14,827 bases of DNA from an uncultured Clostridium sp. (GCA_900551225.1 URUZ01000095.1:1-14827); one strand, 5' to 3'. Shown: positions 5,885-13,585, numbered from the stretch's first letter. Notes: generated by a model from the letters alone, not told the origin. Numbers and translations are program-made.

Positions 5885-7072
5885 TTAATTCTCCTTTTGC
5901 AGGCAGCCCCTTACCATCACCGCCCGGATCTGTAACTGCTGGTCCAGCACCACCAGATCGGCATCTTTTCCTGCGCTGATTGATCCCTTCCGGTCTGATA
6001 CTCCCACCAGACGGGCCGGTGTCAGGCTGGCCATTTTGATTATCTCATGGAGAGGCGCATCGGTCAACTGGCAAAATGTACGGACCAGCCGGTCTGTGGT
6101 GGCCACGCTGCCTGCGAAAGCGGTCCGGTCCGGCAGCTTGGCAACGCCGTCCTCCACGATGCAGCGCTGGCCGGCTGTGAGGGAACCCAGCATATACTCC
6201 CCGTCCGGCATGCCTGCGGCCCGCATGCTGTCGGTCACTAGGCAGATATGATCCGCGCCCTTGACTTTGTATATCAGCTTCAGCAGCTCCGCCGGCAGAT
6301 GGCAGCCGTCGGCAATCACTTCCACATACAGGTCATCCAAAAGGTATCCGGCCTCCACGGCTCCCGCCACCCGGTAAGCATGTTCCCGGTGAACGCTGGC
6401 CATACAGGAGTAAAAATGGGTCAGCGCGGAAATCCCGTTCTCATATGCCTCCATCACCTGGCTGCAGCTGGCATCCGAGTGGGCCAGGGAACTGATAATG
6501 TGATGTTCCCTCAGGGTGCGCAGAAACTGCTGTGCCCCCGGCAGTTCAACCGCGAAGGACCATCTGAGAATCCGGTCCGTGCAGCCCAGCGCCTCCATGT
6601 ATTCATCGGGGTCCGGGTTGCGCAGGTATTTGGGGTCCTGGGCGCCTCTCTGGGATTCTGCAAAATACGGTCCCTCCAGATGGAGTCCCAGAATATTGGG
6701 CATCCCATCTTTTTCCAGTTCAATTTCATTAAAAAACCGCAGGAATTCCATCAGGGACTCCCTGGTGCTGGTCAGGGTGGTGGGCACAATGGAGGTGGTG
6801 CCATGAAGCATATGGGTCCTGCAGGCCCGGTATACGCTCTCCTGGTCCCCGTCCATAAAGTCGGCTCCCCCTGCTCCGTGGGTGTGAATATCGATAAATC
6901 CAGGCGAGAGGTATCGCCCTTCCAGGTCTATCACCTGTTCCGCCTCCGCCGTGCCGCTCCCTCTGCCTTCCAGGTTCACCTGCCGGATCAGGCCGCCCTC
7001 TGTCAGCACATCCCCTCTATAGATTCCGGTTGCAGTAATAATCTGCCCATTGCGAAATAATACTGAAGCCAT
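5885..7072 (-). CDS. nagA: N-acetylglucosamine-6-phosphate deacetylase (NagA-like, variant)
   Basis: The protein has 395 residues and belongs to the amidohydrolase superfamily, whose NagA members remove acetate from GlcNAc-6-phosphate in the cytoplasm. Visible active-site elements are DIHTHGAGG (H63, H65), HLEGPYF (E133), SLAHSDA (H198), ALTHF (H219), IADGCHLP (H258) and LVTDSMRAAG (D281, the catalytic Asp). These match NagA in order and spacing. One difference stands out: after H219 classical enzymes read L-(F/Y)-N-A-M, part of the substrate site, while this one reads F-Y-S-C-M, and the loop after it is HREHAYRVAGA rather than GREPGLAGA. That marks a divergent subgroup, so the substrate may be a related N-acyl sugar phosphate. 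The start has AAGGAG about 10 nt upstream and lies 41 nt after the SIS gene. Confidence 0.88.
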   Translation of the reverse strand: MASVLFRNGQIITATGIYRGDVLTEGGLIRQVNLEGRGSGTAEAEQVIDLEGRYLSPGFIDIHTHGAGGADFMDGDQESVYRACRTHMLHGTTSIVPTTLTSTRESLMEFLRFFNEIELEKDGMPNILGLHLEGPYFAESQRGAQDPKYLRNPDPDEYMEALGCTDRILRWSFAVELPGAQQFLRTLREHHIISSLAHSDASCSQVMEAYENGISALTHFYSCMASVHREHAYRVAGAVEAGYLLDDLYVEVIADGCHLPAELLKLIYKVKGADHICLVTDSMRAAGMPDGEYMLGSLTAGQRCIVEDGVAKLPDRTAFAGSVATTDRLVRTFCQLTDAPLHEIIKMASLTPARLVGVSDRKGSISAGKDADLVVLDQQLQIRAVMVRGCLQKEN

Positions 7073-7113
7073 ACACTGTCACTCCTTCCACCTCTTCATT
7101 TTCATGCCGGCTG

Positions 7114-7875
7114 CTACAGGCAGCGCACCTGATCCCTGAAACGTCCCATGAACTGGTTGTTCCACTCATCGCCGCCAGGGCAGTTGCCGCTTCTCCAGAC
7201 AGGCGGATTGATTCCCTCATTGACCAGCATATTGACCGTTTCCACCACGATGCAGTTGAGGGCATAGGCGTTGGCATAGGTGCTGAGGGCTCCGATCTTC
7301 TGCTCAAATCCCGGCAGGGAAATGGTGGCATCCCCCACCTTGATCTTACAGTCCACGGAACAGTCCACAATCTGGTGTAGATTCTGTTTTGACGGATGGC
7401 GGGCCGGATGTTCCTTGGGGCAGTTGTCTGCGTGCTGGTGGGAGCTGACGCCGATGACCCGCGCTCCGCGCTCCCTGGCAGTCAGGGCCGCGTCGATGGT
7501 GGCGGAGTTGATCCCGTATGCATTGCACACGATCAGAAGATCCCCTTCCCCGATTCCATAATCCTCCACAACGATCCTGCCGTAACCGGGCAGGCGTTCC
7601 ACCTGCATGGATTTTAAGGCGCCGCTGCTCAGCATGGTCTCCTGATTCAGCATCGCGCTGATATGCATAAGTCCGCCTGCCCTGAAGAATATCTCCATGG
7701 CCGCCAGGTTGGAATGTCCGCCAGGGCCGAACACATAGATCAGACGGTCTTTTTTCACCTGCTCTGCAAGCATTCCCGCCGCCTTCAGGATATTCGCCTT
7801 CTCCGTGGTGTGGATTTCATCAATAATACCAATGACTTCTTTATAATACAGGTCCATTACGCTTCCTTCTGTCAT
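7114..7875 (-). CDS. SIS-domain phosphosugar-binding protein (UPF0309-type putative sugar isomerase)
   Basis: The protein has 253 residues. SIS domains bind phosphosugars and appear in isomerases, etherases and regulators. The nucleotide-like loop YVFGPGGHSNLAA (47-59) and the second strand-loop DLLIVCNAYGINSATI (112-127), followed by ARVIGVSSHQHAD (138-150), make a complete SIS fold. The C-terminus SGNCPGGDEWNNQF (229-242) matches the GGDEhN ending of the UPF0309 group, often annotated as sugar isomerase. No HTH is present, so an enzyme is more likely than a regulator. The ATG at 7875 is chosen over an in-frame ATG at 7908: GAGGAG lies 8 nt before it, and ATGA overlaps the stop of the ceramidase-like gene, so translation is coupled. 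Its step is probably isomerisation of the amino sugar phosphate handled by NagA and NagB. Confidence 0.85.
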   Translation of the reverse strand: MTEGSVMDLYYKEVIGIIDEIHTTEKANILKAAGMLAEQVKKDRLIYVFGPGGHSNLAAMEIFFRAGGLMHISAMLNQETMLSSGALKSMQVERLPGYGRIVVEDYGIGEGDLLIVCNAYGINSATIDAALTARERGARVIGVSSHQHADNCPKEHPARHPSKQNLHQIVDCSVDCKIKVGDATISLPGFEQKIGALSTYANAYALNCIVVETVNMLVNEGINPPVWRSGNCPGGDEWNNQFMGRFRDQVRCL

Positions 7876-9152
7876 TTCCGCTCCTCCTCTTTTTCCGCGC
7901 TGCCGCACAGTTCTTCCATCCTGTCATGAATCATCTGCTCAATCTCAGGGGCAAAGGTGCCGGCCAGGGCAAAATACAGGGCTGAATCCTTTGGTTCATA
8001 CCCGCCTTCTCCAATCTGCTCCCTGGTGCAGATATAGCCGATCATCCCATTGGTGTACCCCGCGCAGATCCCACCCGGCAGGATCTGCCTGGCAAATGCC
8101 GCATAATCCTGTGACACTTCCCCATTGAATGTAAACAGATCCAGACCTTTGCCAAAACGGATCAGGGATATTTCCAGGGTCTCACTGTCCTGCATATCTT
8201 TCTCCAGCACTTTATTGGCCCATTGGCTCACTGCCTGGTCCGATTCTGCCGCCGCGCGCTGCACCTGCGCCCTGGTAAACTGCCGGACTAGCGGCAGCTT
8301 AAGGGAAATCCTGTCCATCTCCAGGCTGCCCCTCACCGGTACCGGACAGCCGGCCATCACCATCTCGCAGCATTGGTAAAATTCTCCGGCAAAATCCTGG
8401 ACTTTCTCATATCCGCAGGCCGTAAAACGTTCACCCAGCACACTGTTAGGGCGCAGATCCGCCGTGCAGCCCTGTAAAAATATGGAAATACTCCCGGGAT
8501 GGTTCTGATCCATCATCCGCAGGGCTGCCCCCGGATAGTCCGGCTGTATCACATTTTTATCCGACAGATTGGCATGGCAGGGATAGTGGATCATGGTTCC
8601 CTTAAGCGAACCGTCCTTTCTTATGAAGGCTGCAATTGTCAGATTCCTGTCCGCCTCCGCCTGATAGTTGGGCTTCATGGCAATCTTCCCATTCTCCCAT
8701 TTCCTGCGGAACACATTCATGGCGCAGTCTCCGTTAAAGCGCCTGATTTCAACTGGTTCCAGCTGCGCGGCAGACCGGCGTATCCCCTCCAGCACCCGGC
8801 TCCTGAGCCACTGTGCATATTCTTCATCACAGGTCTCCAGCAGCGGAGTAAAGCAGTCCCCTGTGCCCGGCCCGGAATGATTGTGTGAGGCCACAAAAAA
8901 TATGGATTCCTCCGGCGTTCCCGCCAGCCCGGCAGCAGCCGGCCTTACACGCTCAACAAACCTGCTGTTCCACCACAGCAGGTCCCCGTAGATAAAAACT
9001 GCCCGCCGCCCCGTCTCCTCTGATTCCAGGAAATGGACCCTCAGCCATATGTCCTCCGCCACCCCCTCAAAGGGGAGGGTGCGGGTGGCATACCCGCACA
9101 TCCTCACCGGTTTCAGAGGCGTAATTGTTAATTTCGCAGTGCCAAGCCTCAA
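7872..9152 (-). CDS. Neutral/alkaline ceramidase N-terminal-domain hydrolase
   Basis: The product has 426 residues: only the catalytic domain, without the C-terminal domain or signal peptide of true neutral ceramidases (amide hydrolases acting on N-acylsphingosine). Family landmarks are LGTAKLTITP at the start, FEGVAEDIWLR (28-38), VFIYGDLLW (52-60), the zinc motif SHNHSGPG (89-96), HYPCHANL (189-196), QPDYPGAA (203-210), QGCTADLRPN (227-236, equal to the usual G-x-x-G-D-x-x-P loop), and GYTNGMIGY with EGGYE (365-386). The start is TTG at 9152, not the ATG at 9299 deep inside the previous gene: AGGAGGTG (9158-9165) sits 5 nt upstream and homology to the family begins here. It overlaps the epimerase stop (TTGA) and the SIS start (ATGA). 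Such cytoplasmic members in sugar operons are uncharacterised; deacylation of an N-acyl sugar is my inference. Confidence 0.85.
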   Translation of the reverse strand: MRLGTAKLTITPLKPVRMCGYATRTLPFEGVAEDIWLRVHFLESEETGRRAVFIYGDLLWWNSRFVERVRPAAAGLAGTPEESIFFVASHNHSGPGTGDCFTPLLETCDEEYAQWLRSRVLEGIRRSAAQLEPVEIRRFNGDCAMNVFRRKWENGKIAMKPNYQAEADRNLTIAAFIRKDGSLKGTMIHYPCHANLSDKNVIQPDYPGAALRMMDQNHPGSISIFLQGCTADLRPNSVLGERFTACGYEKVQDFAGEFYQCCEMVMAGCPVPVRGSLEMDRISLKLPLVRQFTRAQVQRAAAESDQAVSQWANKVLEKDMQDSETLEISLIRFGKGLDLFTFNGEVSQDYAAFARQILPGGICAGYTNGMIGYICTREQIGEGGYEPKDSALYFALAGTFAPEIEQMIHDRMEELCGSAEKEEERK

Positions 9153-10432
9153 TCCTTCACCTCCTGGGGGCCGGAAAGCCCGCCCGAATACAGCTCTACG
9201 ATTTTTATAAAATTCCGCATAATGTGGAATGGATCTTTGACCGGAAGGGCCACCAGCTTTTCCTGGGGCGAACCGTCCCTGGAGCGGATCTGAATCCACT
9301 CCCCTGTGTCCTTGTTGGGAAATGTTTTCATCACATACTCCCTGGCCGTCTCATATCTGCGAAGCATTTCCGGGTCTCCTGTCTTTTCATAGAGCAGCAG
9401 AAATACATACAGGATCTCCGAATGGGGCCACCACAGCTTCATGTCCCAGGTGTCCATCATCAGCGCCTCATAGGCGCATGGCTCTGCCCCCAGGAGATGG
9501 CCCCTCGGCCTGCCTCCTTCCCGGTCCACGAACCGCAGCAGGCCTCCGTATTCGGAATCCCATCCCAGGTCAAAGGTGTACGCTGCAATCCGGCAGAGCT
9601 TCGGCAGATATGGTTCCAGCAGGCCTCCGTCCTCAAGGGTCTCTGCCAGAAACCACATATCTTCCAGGGTATGGCCAGGATTTACATGGCGGTCCAGCAC
9701 ATGGGTATCCCTGCGCTCCGGCACCGACTTGTGTTCCCGGATGATTCCCGGCTCGTCATAGAGTTCATCCAGAATGAACCTGGCCTTTTGTATGGCGTAT
9801 GCCTGTTCCTGTTCATAAGGCAGGCCCAGCTCCCGAAGCATTTGATAATACTCGTAAACAGTATTGACCAGAATCATGGGTATGCCGTGAATCACATATC
9901 CATCCGGAATGGGGTATGGTTCTGTGAGGAAATCATTATCTTCTATGCGGCTGACAATGCTCTCATAGAGGCGGGAAGCCTCTGCCGCCCGGTCCGCTCT
10001 CCTGGTAACCTTGATGTATTGGGCCATGCCGATCAGGGCGAAGCAGTCTGCGTAAATGCTGGCATCATACCGTCCTGTGCGCTGATCCGGCAGCTTCTTC
10101 CCCTCCCTTGTCAGCAGGTAACAGCATTTTCCGCCGTCATAAATTGAGTATCTGATGATATACTGGTATGTGCTCTCCATCCATCGCAGCAGCTGTTCCC
10201 GGTCCAGTTCCCGCATCACGCCCTTTTCCCTGAGATTGTACAGCCGCCCCAGAATCCACAGCCAACGTCCCTGGGACCATGTAAACTTATTGTCGCTCAG
10301 CTTCTGATCTCCATAGTTGTTGATACAGTTGAGGATTCCACCCCATTCCAGGTCTTCATATGCCGACCAGTATGGGAAAAAATCATGTTCCAGCTGGGAT
10401 ATATAAAACTGCTTTATTGATTCCCGCTCCAT
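9149..10432 (-). CDS. AGE-family N-acylglucosamine 2-epimerase / sugar isomerase
   Basis: The protein has 427 residues and should fold as an (alpha/alpha)6 barrel, as in N-acylglucosamine 2-epimerase, which interconverts GlcNAc and ManNAc; the family also holds mannose isomerases and cellobiose epimerases. Signature segments are FTWSQGRWLWILGRLY (50-65), NPGHTLEDMWFLAE (251-264) with a catalytic-type His, KLWWPHSEILYVFL (332-345), and KDPFHIMRNF (399-408), which holds the second catalytic His. Pocket details that separate AGE from the isomerases cannot be judged here. The ATG at 10432 is preferred over the ATG at 10441, because AAGGAG directly abuts the earlier codon but is 9 nt from the later one. 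It lies 17 nt after the symporter gene and overlaps the ceramidase-like gene, so it probably acts on the imported, still unphosphorylated sugar. Confidence 0.9.
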   Translation of the reverse strand: MERESIKQFYISQLEHDFFPYWSAYEDLEWGGILNCINNYGDQKLSDNKFTWSQGRWLWILGRLYNLREKGVMRELDREQLLRWMESTYQYIIRYSIYDGGKCCYLLTREGKKLPDQRTGRYDASIYADCFALIGMAQYIKVTRRADRAAEASRLYESIVSRIEDNDFLTEPYPIPDGYVIHGIPMILVNTVYEYYQMLRELGLPYEQEQAYAIQKARFILDELYDEPGIIREHKSVPERRDTHVLDRHVNPGHTLEDMWFLAETLEDGGLLEPYLPKLCRIAAYTFDLGWDSEYGGLLRFVDREGGRPRGHLLGAEPCAYEALMMDTWDMKLWWPHSEILYVFLLLYEKTGDPEMLRRYETAREYVMKTFPNKDTGEWIQIRSRDGSPQEKLVALPVKDPFHIMRNFIKIVELYSGGLSGPQEVKD

Positions 10433-10449
10433 CTGCGTCATCTCCTTCT

Positions 10450-11970
10450 TTACAGCGACTTGTCGGAAAGTGCTGCCATCAGCTTTTCAATCTCAGGAGC
10501 CACCGGCTTCCTGGCCACATACTGGTTATAGAGTCCGATTCCCTCATAAATGATGAAGGATACGGCCAGAGGTGCAATGAGCGCAATATCCGCCTCGAAC
10601 TGCAGGCCCATCTTAGTGGCCGCGAATACCGCCAGGCCGGCGATCATGGATGCGATAGCCGCAGTGGAATCGCTGTGCTTGAACTGAGGGAATAATCCCA
10701 GCAGCAGAGGGATCGCCGTGGGTCCCAGCAGTGCTGCGAACCATGTGAGGATCAGTCCGGTCACGCCGCCGAAATAATCACTGAACAGCGCCACAACTAC
10801 AGTCAGCCCGGTAAATGCAATAGTGGTTGCCCTCGCGTACCAAAGGGACTGCCGCTCTGAAGCATTTAAAATCTCCGGTTTGAAAATCGGAAGAATATCT
10901 CTGGTCAGGACTGCGGAGATTGTGTTGGCATCGGAGTTGCACATGGTCATGGTATTGGCGAACATGGAGGCCAGCACAAGGCCTACCATACCGGTGGGAA
11001 GGAAGGTGTTGGTCAGGGTTGCATACAGGGTTGCTTCCGCAGTCTTCTGGTCCATGCCGGGGAATAAAAGTGGTCCGCACCACATGGGGAAGAACAGGAT
11101 AAAGGGCCAGATAAAATACAGGGCCGCGGAAAACATAGCTGCTTTTTTAGCTTCTTTGCCATCTGAGGTGGAGATAAACCGTGCTGCCAGATTCCAGGTT
11201 CCTCCGCTGTAGCTGAAGAATATAACGAAGAAGTACAGCAGTGTCCAGCTCAATGACCCCTGGCCCCTTCCCGCATTAAATACAGCGGTGCTGCCGGCCG
11301 GAAGGGAAGTGAACACGGAGGCAAAGTTCAGCCCGTATTCTCCCAGATGCATCAATACTCCGAAAAACAAGGCCAAACCAGCTGCAATCTGCACGCCAAA
11401 CTGTACAAAATCGGTCCAGAGGTCAGCCAGAATACCGCCGATTGCTATGTAGATCAGTGAGATCACACCGGACACAATCACGCCCACCCAGATGGGAATT
11501 CCTGTAAAACCATAGAGAAGCAATCCCATGGAAGTCCATTTCGCAGCCACGTCCAGCAGCTTTGTCACAATTCCGGATACTGCAACGAGCAGCTGCGCGC
11601 CCTGGTTATAGCGCATTTTCAAATACTCCGTGGGCGACTGGATTCCCAACACCCTTCTCAGCCTGGGCCACCGCGGGATAATGGTCACGGCTCCCAGCGC
11701 GGTGGCAATCGCGATATTAACTGCCCACCAGAAGTAAATAGACAGTCCCTGTGTATAAGCAATTCCCGCGTATCCCACAAATACGACCCCCGAATAGCCG
11801 GAGACATGGTGGGAAATACCGGACAGCCACCACGGAATCTTACCGCCGCCGATGAAAAAATCTTCGGAACTGTTGATGTTCTTGCCGGATCGTATTCCGA
11901 TAAACAGGATAAAGGCGAAAAACAGTATAACAACTACCCAATCCAACCAATGCATTGTCATTGTATCCAT
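10450..11970 (-). CDS. Sodium:solute symporter (SSS family), probable sugar importer
   Basis: The protein has 506 residues with about 13 membrane helices, the SSS norm. Features along the chain: helix 1 at about 11-27, the DFFIGGGKIPWW segment (37-48) after it, the cytosolic loop SPTEYLKMRYN (112-122), the family signature GGILADLWTDFVQ (178-190), and the ANTMTMCNSDANTISAVLTRDI region (338-359), which corresponds to the helix 8 sodium-site stretch. SSS carriers import sugars, sialic acids, amino acids or vitamins with Na+ and deliver them unphosphorylated. The surrounding sugar enzymes point to a sugar or sialic-acid-like substrate. AAGGAGG (11979-11985) precedes the ATG at 11970 by 8 nt, and a small hairpin lies just upstream. 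No substrate-binding protein or other transporter is encoded in the operon. Confidence 0.92.
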   Translation of the reverse strand: MDTMTMHWLDWVVVILFFAFILFIGIRSGKNINSSEDFFIGGGKIPWWLSGISHHVSGYSGVVFVGYAGIAYTQGLSIYFWWAVNIAIATALGAVTIIPRWPRLRRVLGIQSPTEYLKMRYNQGAQLLVAVSGIVTKLLDVAAKWTSMGLLLYGFTGIPIWVGVIVSGVISLIYIAIGGILADLWTDFVQFGVQIAAGLALFFGVLMHLGEYGLNFASVFTSLPAGSTAVFNAGRGQGSLSWTLLYFFVIFFSYSGGTWNLAARFISTSDGKEAKKAAMFSAALYFIWPFILFFPMWCGPLLFPGMDQKTAEATLYATLTNTFLPTGMVGLVLASMFANTMTMCNSDANTISAVLTRDILPIFKPEILNASERQSLWYARATTIAFTGLTVVVALFSDYFGGVTGLILTWFAALLGPTAIPLLLGLFPQFKHSDSTAAIASMIAGLAVFAATKMGLQFEADIALIAPLAVSFIIYEGIGLYNQYVARKPVAPEIEKLMAALSDKSL

Positions 11971-11987
11971 ATAGGCCCTCCTTGTTG

Positions 11988-12006
11988 GCGCCTGTGTTTC
12001 AGGCGC
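11988..12006 (-). promoter_or_regulatory. Intercistronic hairpin ahead of the symporter gene
   Basis: GCGCCTG (11988-11994) and CAGGCGC (12000-12006) form a perfect 7-bp GC-rich stem with a 5-nt loop, in the 47-nt gap between the M48-like gene and the symporter. No T-run follows on the minus strand; the symporter ribosome binding site begins 2-3 nt after the stem. An RNA stability or translation-tuning element is more likely than a terminator. Confidence 0.5.
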
Positions 12007-12017
12007 TTACATACGAT

Positions 12018-12794
12018 TTATGTGAGTCTTTTAATTCTCTCTTCCATATAATGATCACTGAATTTCCGGCTCTTTTCTCCTTCACATGCAGACTGCATTT
12101 TCTCAATTGTCTGTATGTAATCCACGACCTCCTCCGTTGTAAAATAGGCGATCAGATAGCGGTCCAGCTTTATATCCTCCCCCGAGACAAAGCGGTTCCA
12201 CAGATAGAGATCAACGCCCAATAGGATCACCATTAAAAATGGAAGTATAAAATTCAGGAAAAAACTGCCGAAATACCGGGAGAGGTCCACTTGAAACGCC
12301 AGCACGCCCAGAACGGTTCCAATGGCCGCCTCAATGGGCACTGCCAGGCCGAGCAGGATCTTCAGGCTGCTTCCATCCTCATAGCGCTTCAGCTCACGGC
12401 AGATTGCCGTCCTCATGAAGGTCTCTCCTTTTTCCTTCAGGATAACAGGGTTGACAGCTACTTTAAGCCGTCCCGCACACCGGATAGGTGAAATCACCTC
12501 CACAATCCGGTTTAAAAAATCATAATTTGCCATGGATGCGCAGGCAAATAAATCCACCTCATATGGAACAGGCAGCCTCAGCTTCAAGGGAATCAGCTCA
12601 CCATAACTGGCCTCTGAGTGGGGTATCCACAAAAACTTGCGGATGATGTATGCCACTGCCAGCACTCCCAGCACGGCTGTCAGCGCGGACAGCCACCACC
12701 TTCCGGCCGTCAGTTTCACCGCCAGCAGAAAGTCCAGGGCTGTGAGCGGAACCAATCCCAGAATATAATACAGATTTTTACTTTTAAGCCGCAT
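12018..12794 (-). CDS. Membrane protein resembling an M48 peptidase without a zinc site (pseudopeptidase)
   Basis: The protein has 258 residues. Two helices fill the N-terminus (8-28, 33-52), a soluble segment follows, then helices at about 144-166 and 176-197, then a soluble tail. I see the layout of M48/HtpX-type membrane peptidases: AVNPVIL (113-119) before the active-site helix, TAICRELKRYEDGSSLK (129-145) where M48 enzymes have a-x-x-HE-L-x-H-x-x-x-x-D, EDIKLDRYL (206-214) for the E-x-x-A-D-R-x-A third-ligand motif, and DHYMEERIKRL (247-257) for the terminal T-H-P-x-x-x-x-R-I-x-x-L. Both zinc-binding His are replaced (C-R-E-L-K-R) and the third ligand Glu appears as Asp207, so it should not be an active metalloprotease. 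It has its own good ribosome binding site (AGGAGGG, 6 nt spacing). The role is unknown; assisting the next gene, the symporter, is speculation. Confidence 0.6.
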   Translation of the reverse strand: MRLKSKNLYYILGLVPLTALDFLLAVKLTAGRWWLSALTAVLGVLAVAYIIRKFLWIPHSEASYGELIPLKLRLPVPYEVDLFACASMANYDFLNRIVEVISPIRCAGRLKVAVNPVILKEKGETFMRTAICRELKRYEDGSSLKILLGLAVPIEAAIGTVLGVLAFQVDLSRYFGSFFLNFILPFLMVILLGVDLYLWNRFVSGEDIKLDRYLIAYFTTEEVVDYIQTIEKMQSACEGEKSRKFSDHYMEERIKRLT

Positions 12795-12829
12795 ATCTTC
12801 CCTCCTGTTCCCATATGAGCAGTCAACGC

Positions 12830-13585
12830 TTAGAGCAAGCCGGCACAGTCCTCATCAATATACCAGTGCGCCCGCGGGTGGCGCCGTAAAATGCTGGCCG
12901 GACAGGACTCCTCCACACTTCCGGTCAGGGCTCTCGCTGCCGCGGCTGCCTTTAATTTCCCGGGCACGATGCAGAATACATGAGCAGCGCTTACAAGGCC
13001 CGGTACTGTGACCGTAAACGCGTGTGTGGGAACTTCATCCAGCGTCTTAAAGCAGCCGTCATGCACCTGCTGCTGCCTGCACACCTGTTCCAGCTCCACA
13101 ATCTTAATGGGTTCTTTATCCTGGAAATCAGCGGATGACGGATCATTAAATGCAATATGGCCATTTTCACCGATTCCCATAAATACAATGTCCAGCGGAT
13201 TTTTTTTCAGCAATTCCCCGTACCTTCTGCACTCTGATTCAGGATCATTTTCCCCGTTGATCAGGTTCACGCTTTTAAATGGTACTTTACCGAAAATTGC
13301 GGATGTAAGGTAACCATTAAAGGAGCGGGGATCTCCGATCCCAAACCCAATGTAGTCATCCATGTGATACGCGTTGATGCGCTCCCATGGAATGGCGTCA
13401 TCATGTACCAGGGCTTTAAGGAATTCATTCTGGGATGGAGCCGCTGCGAACATGCAGTTGATCTCATCCCTGGTGGTAAGCAGCTGTTTGATGCAGTCTG
13501 CCGCTTCTTTTGCAGCAGCCTGCCCCATCTCACTGCGGTTTTCATAAATCTTTAAATCTACTCCGTCATATTGTTTTTGTACCAT
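12830..13585 (-). CDS. nagB: Glucosamine-6-phosphate deaminase-like protein (NagB family, variant)
   Basis: The protein has 251 residues and the NagB/6-phosphogluconolactonase fold. Classical NagB turns glucosamine-6-phosphate into fructose-6-phosphate and ammonia. Conserved here are the D-x-Y motif YHMDDYIG (73-80, Asp76 matching the general base), GIGENGHIAFNDP (137-149) with the catalytic His143, and VPG (194-196). Differences from the classical enzyme are clear. The phosphate loop is FAAAPSQNEF (46-55) instead of L-P-T-G-x-T-P. Asp141 of the triad is Asn141, and Glu148 is Asp148 (the numbering happens to match E. coli). Related proteins are usually annotated as NagB but form a separate branch, so deamination of another amino sugar phosphate is possible. 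AGGAG lies 8 nt before the ATG; the gene starts 15 nt after lacI. Confidence 0.85.
   Translation of the reverse strand: MVQKQYDGVDLKIYENRSEMGQAAAKEAADCIKQLLTTRDEINCMFAAAPSQNEFLKALVHDDAIPWERINAYHMDDYIGFGIGDPRSFNGYLTSAIFGKVPFKSVNLINGENDPESECRRYGELLKKNPLDIVFMGIGENGHIAFNDPSSADFQDKEPIKIVELEQVCRQQQVHDGCFKTLDEVPTHAFTVTVPGLVSAAHVFCIVPGKLKAAAAARALTGSVEESCPASILRRHPRAHWYIDEDCAGLL

Noticed and set aside
6248..7060. Plus-strand frame of 270 codons opposite nagA
   Set aside because: Antisense shadow of nagA; composition and lack of domains argue against a gene.
7104..7124. Small GCTGC/GCAGC stem over the stop codon of the SIS gene
   Set aside because: Five base pairs only, partly within coding sequence; likely chance.
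9153..9299. 49-codon N-terminal extension of the ceramidase-like gene from ATG 9299
   Set aside because: It overlaps the epimerase coding sequence, has no family homology, and a clear Shine-Dalgarno plus TTG lies at the point where the family alignment begins.
9125..10147. Long plus-strand frame of 340 codons opposite the epimerase gene
   Set aside because: It is wholly antisense to a well-supported AGE gene, has no ribosome binding site that I can see, and its product has no recognisable motif; it follows from the GC-biased codon use of the real gene.
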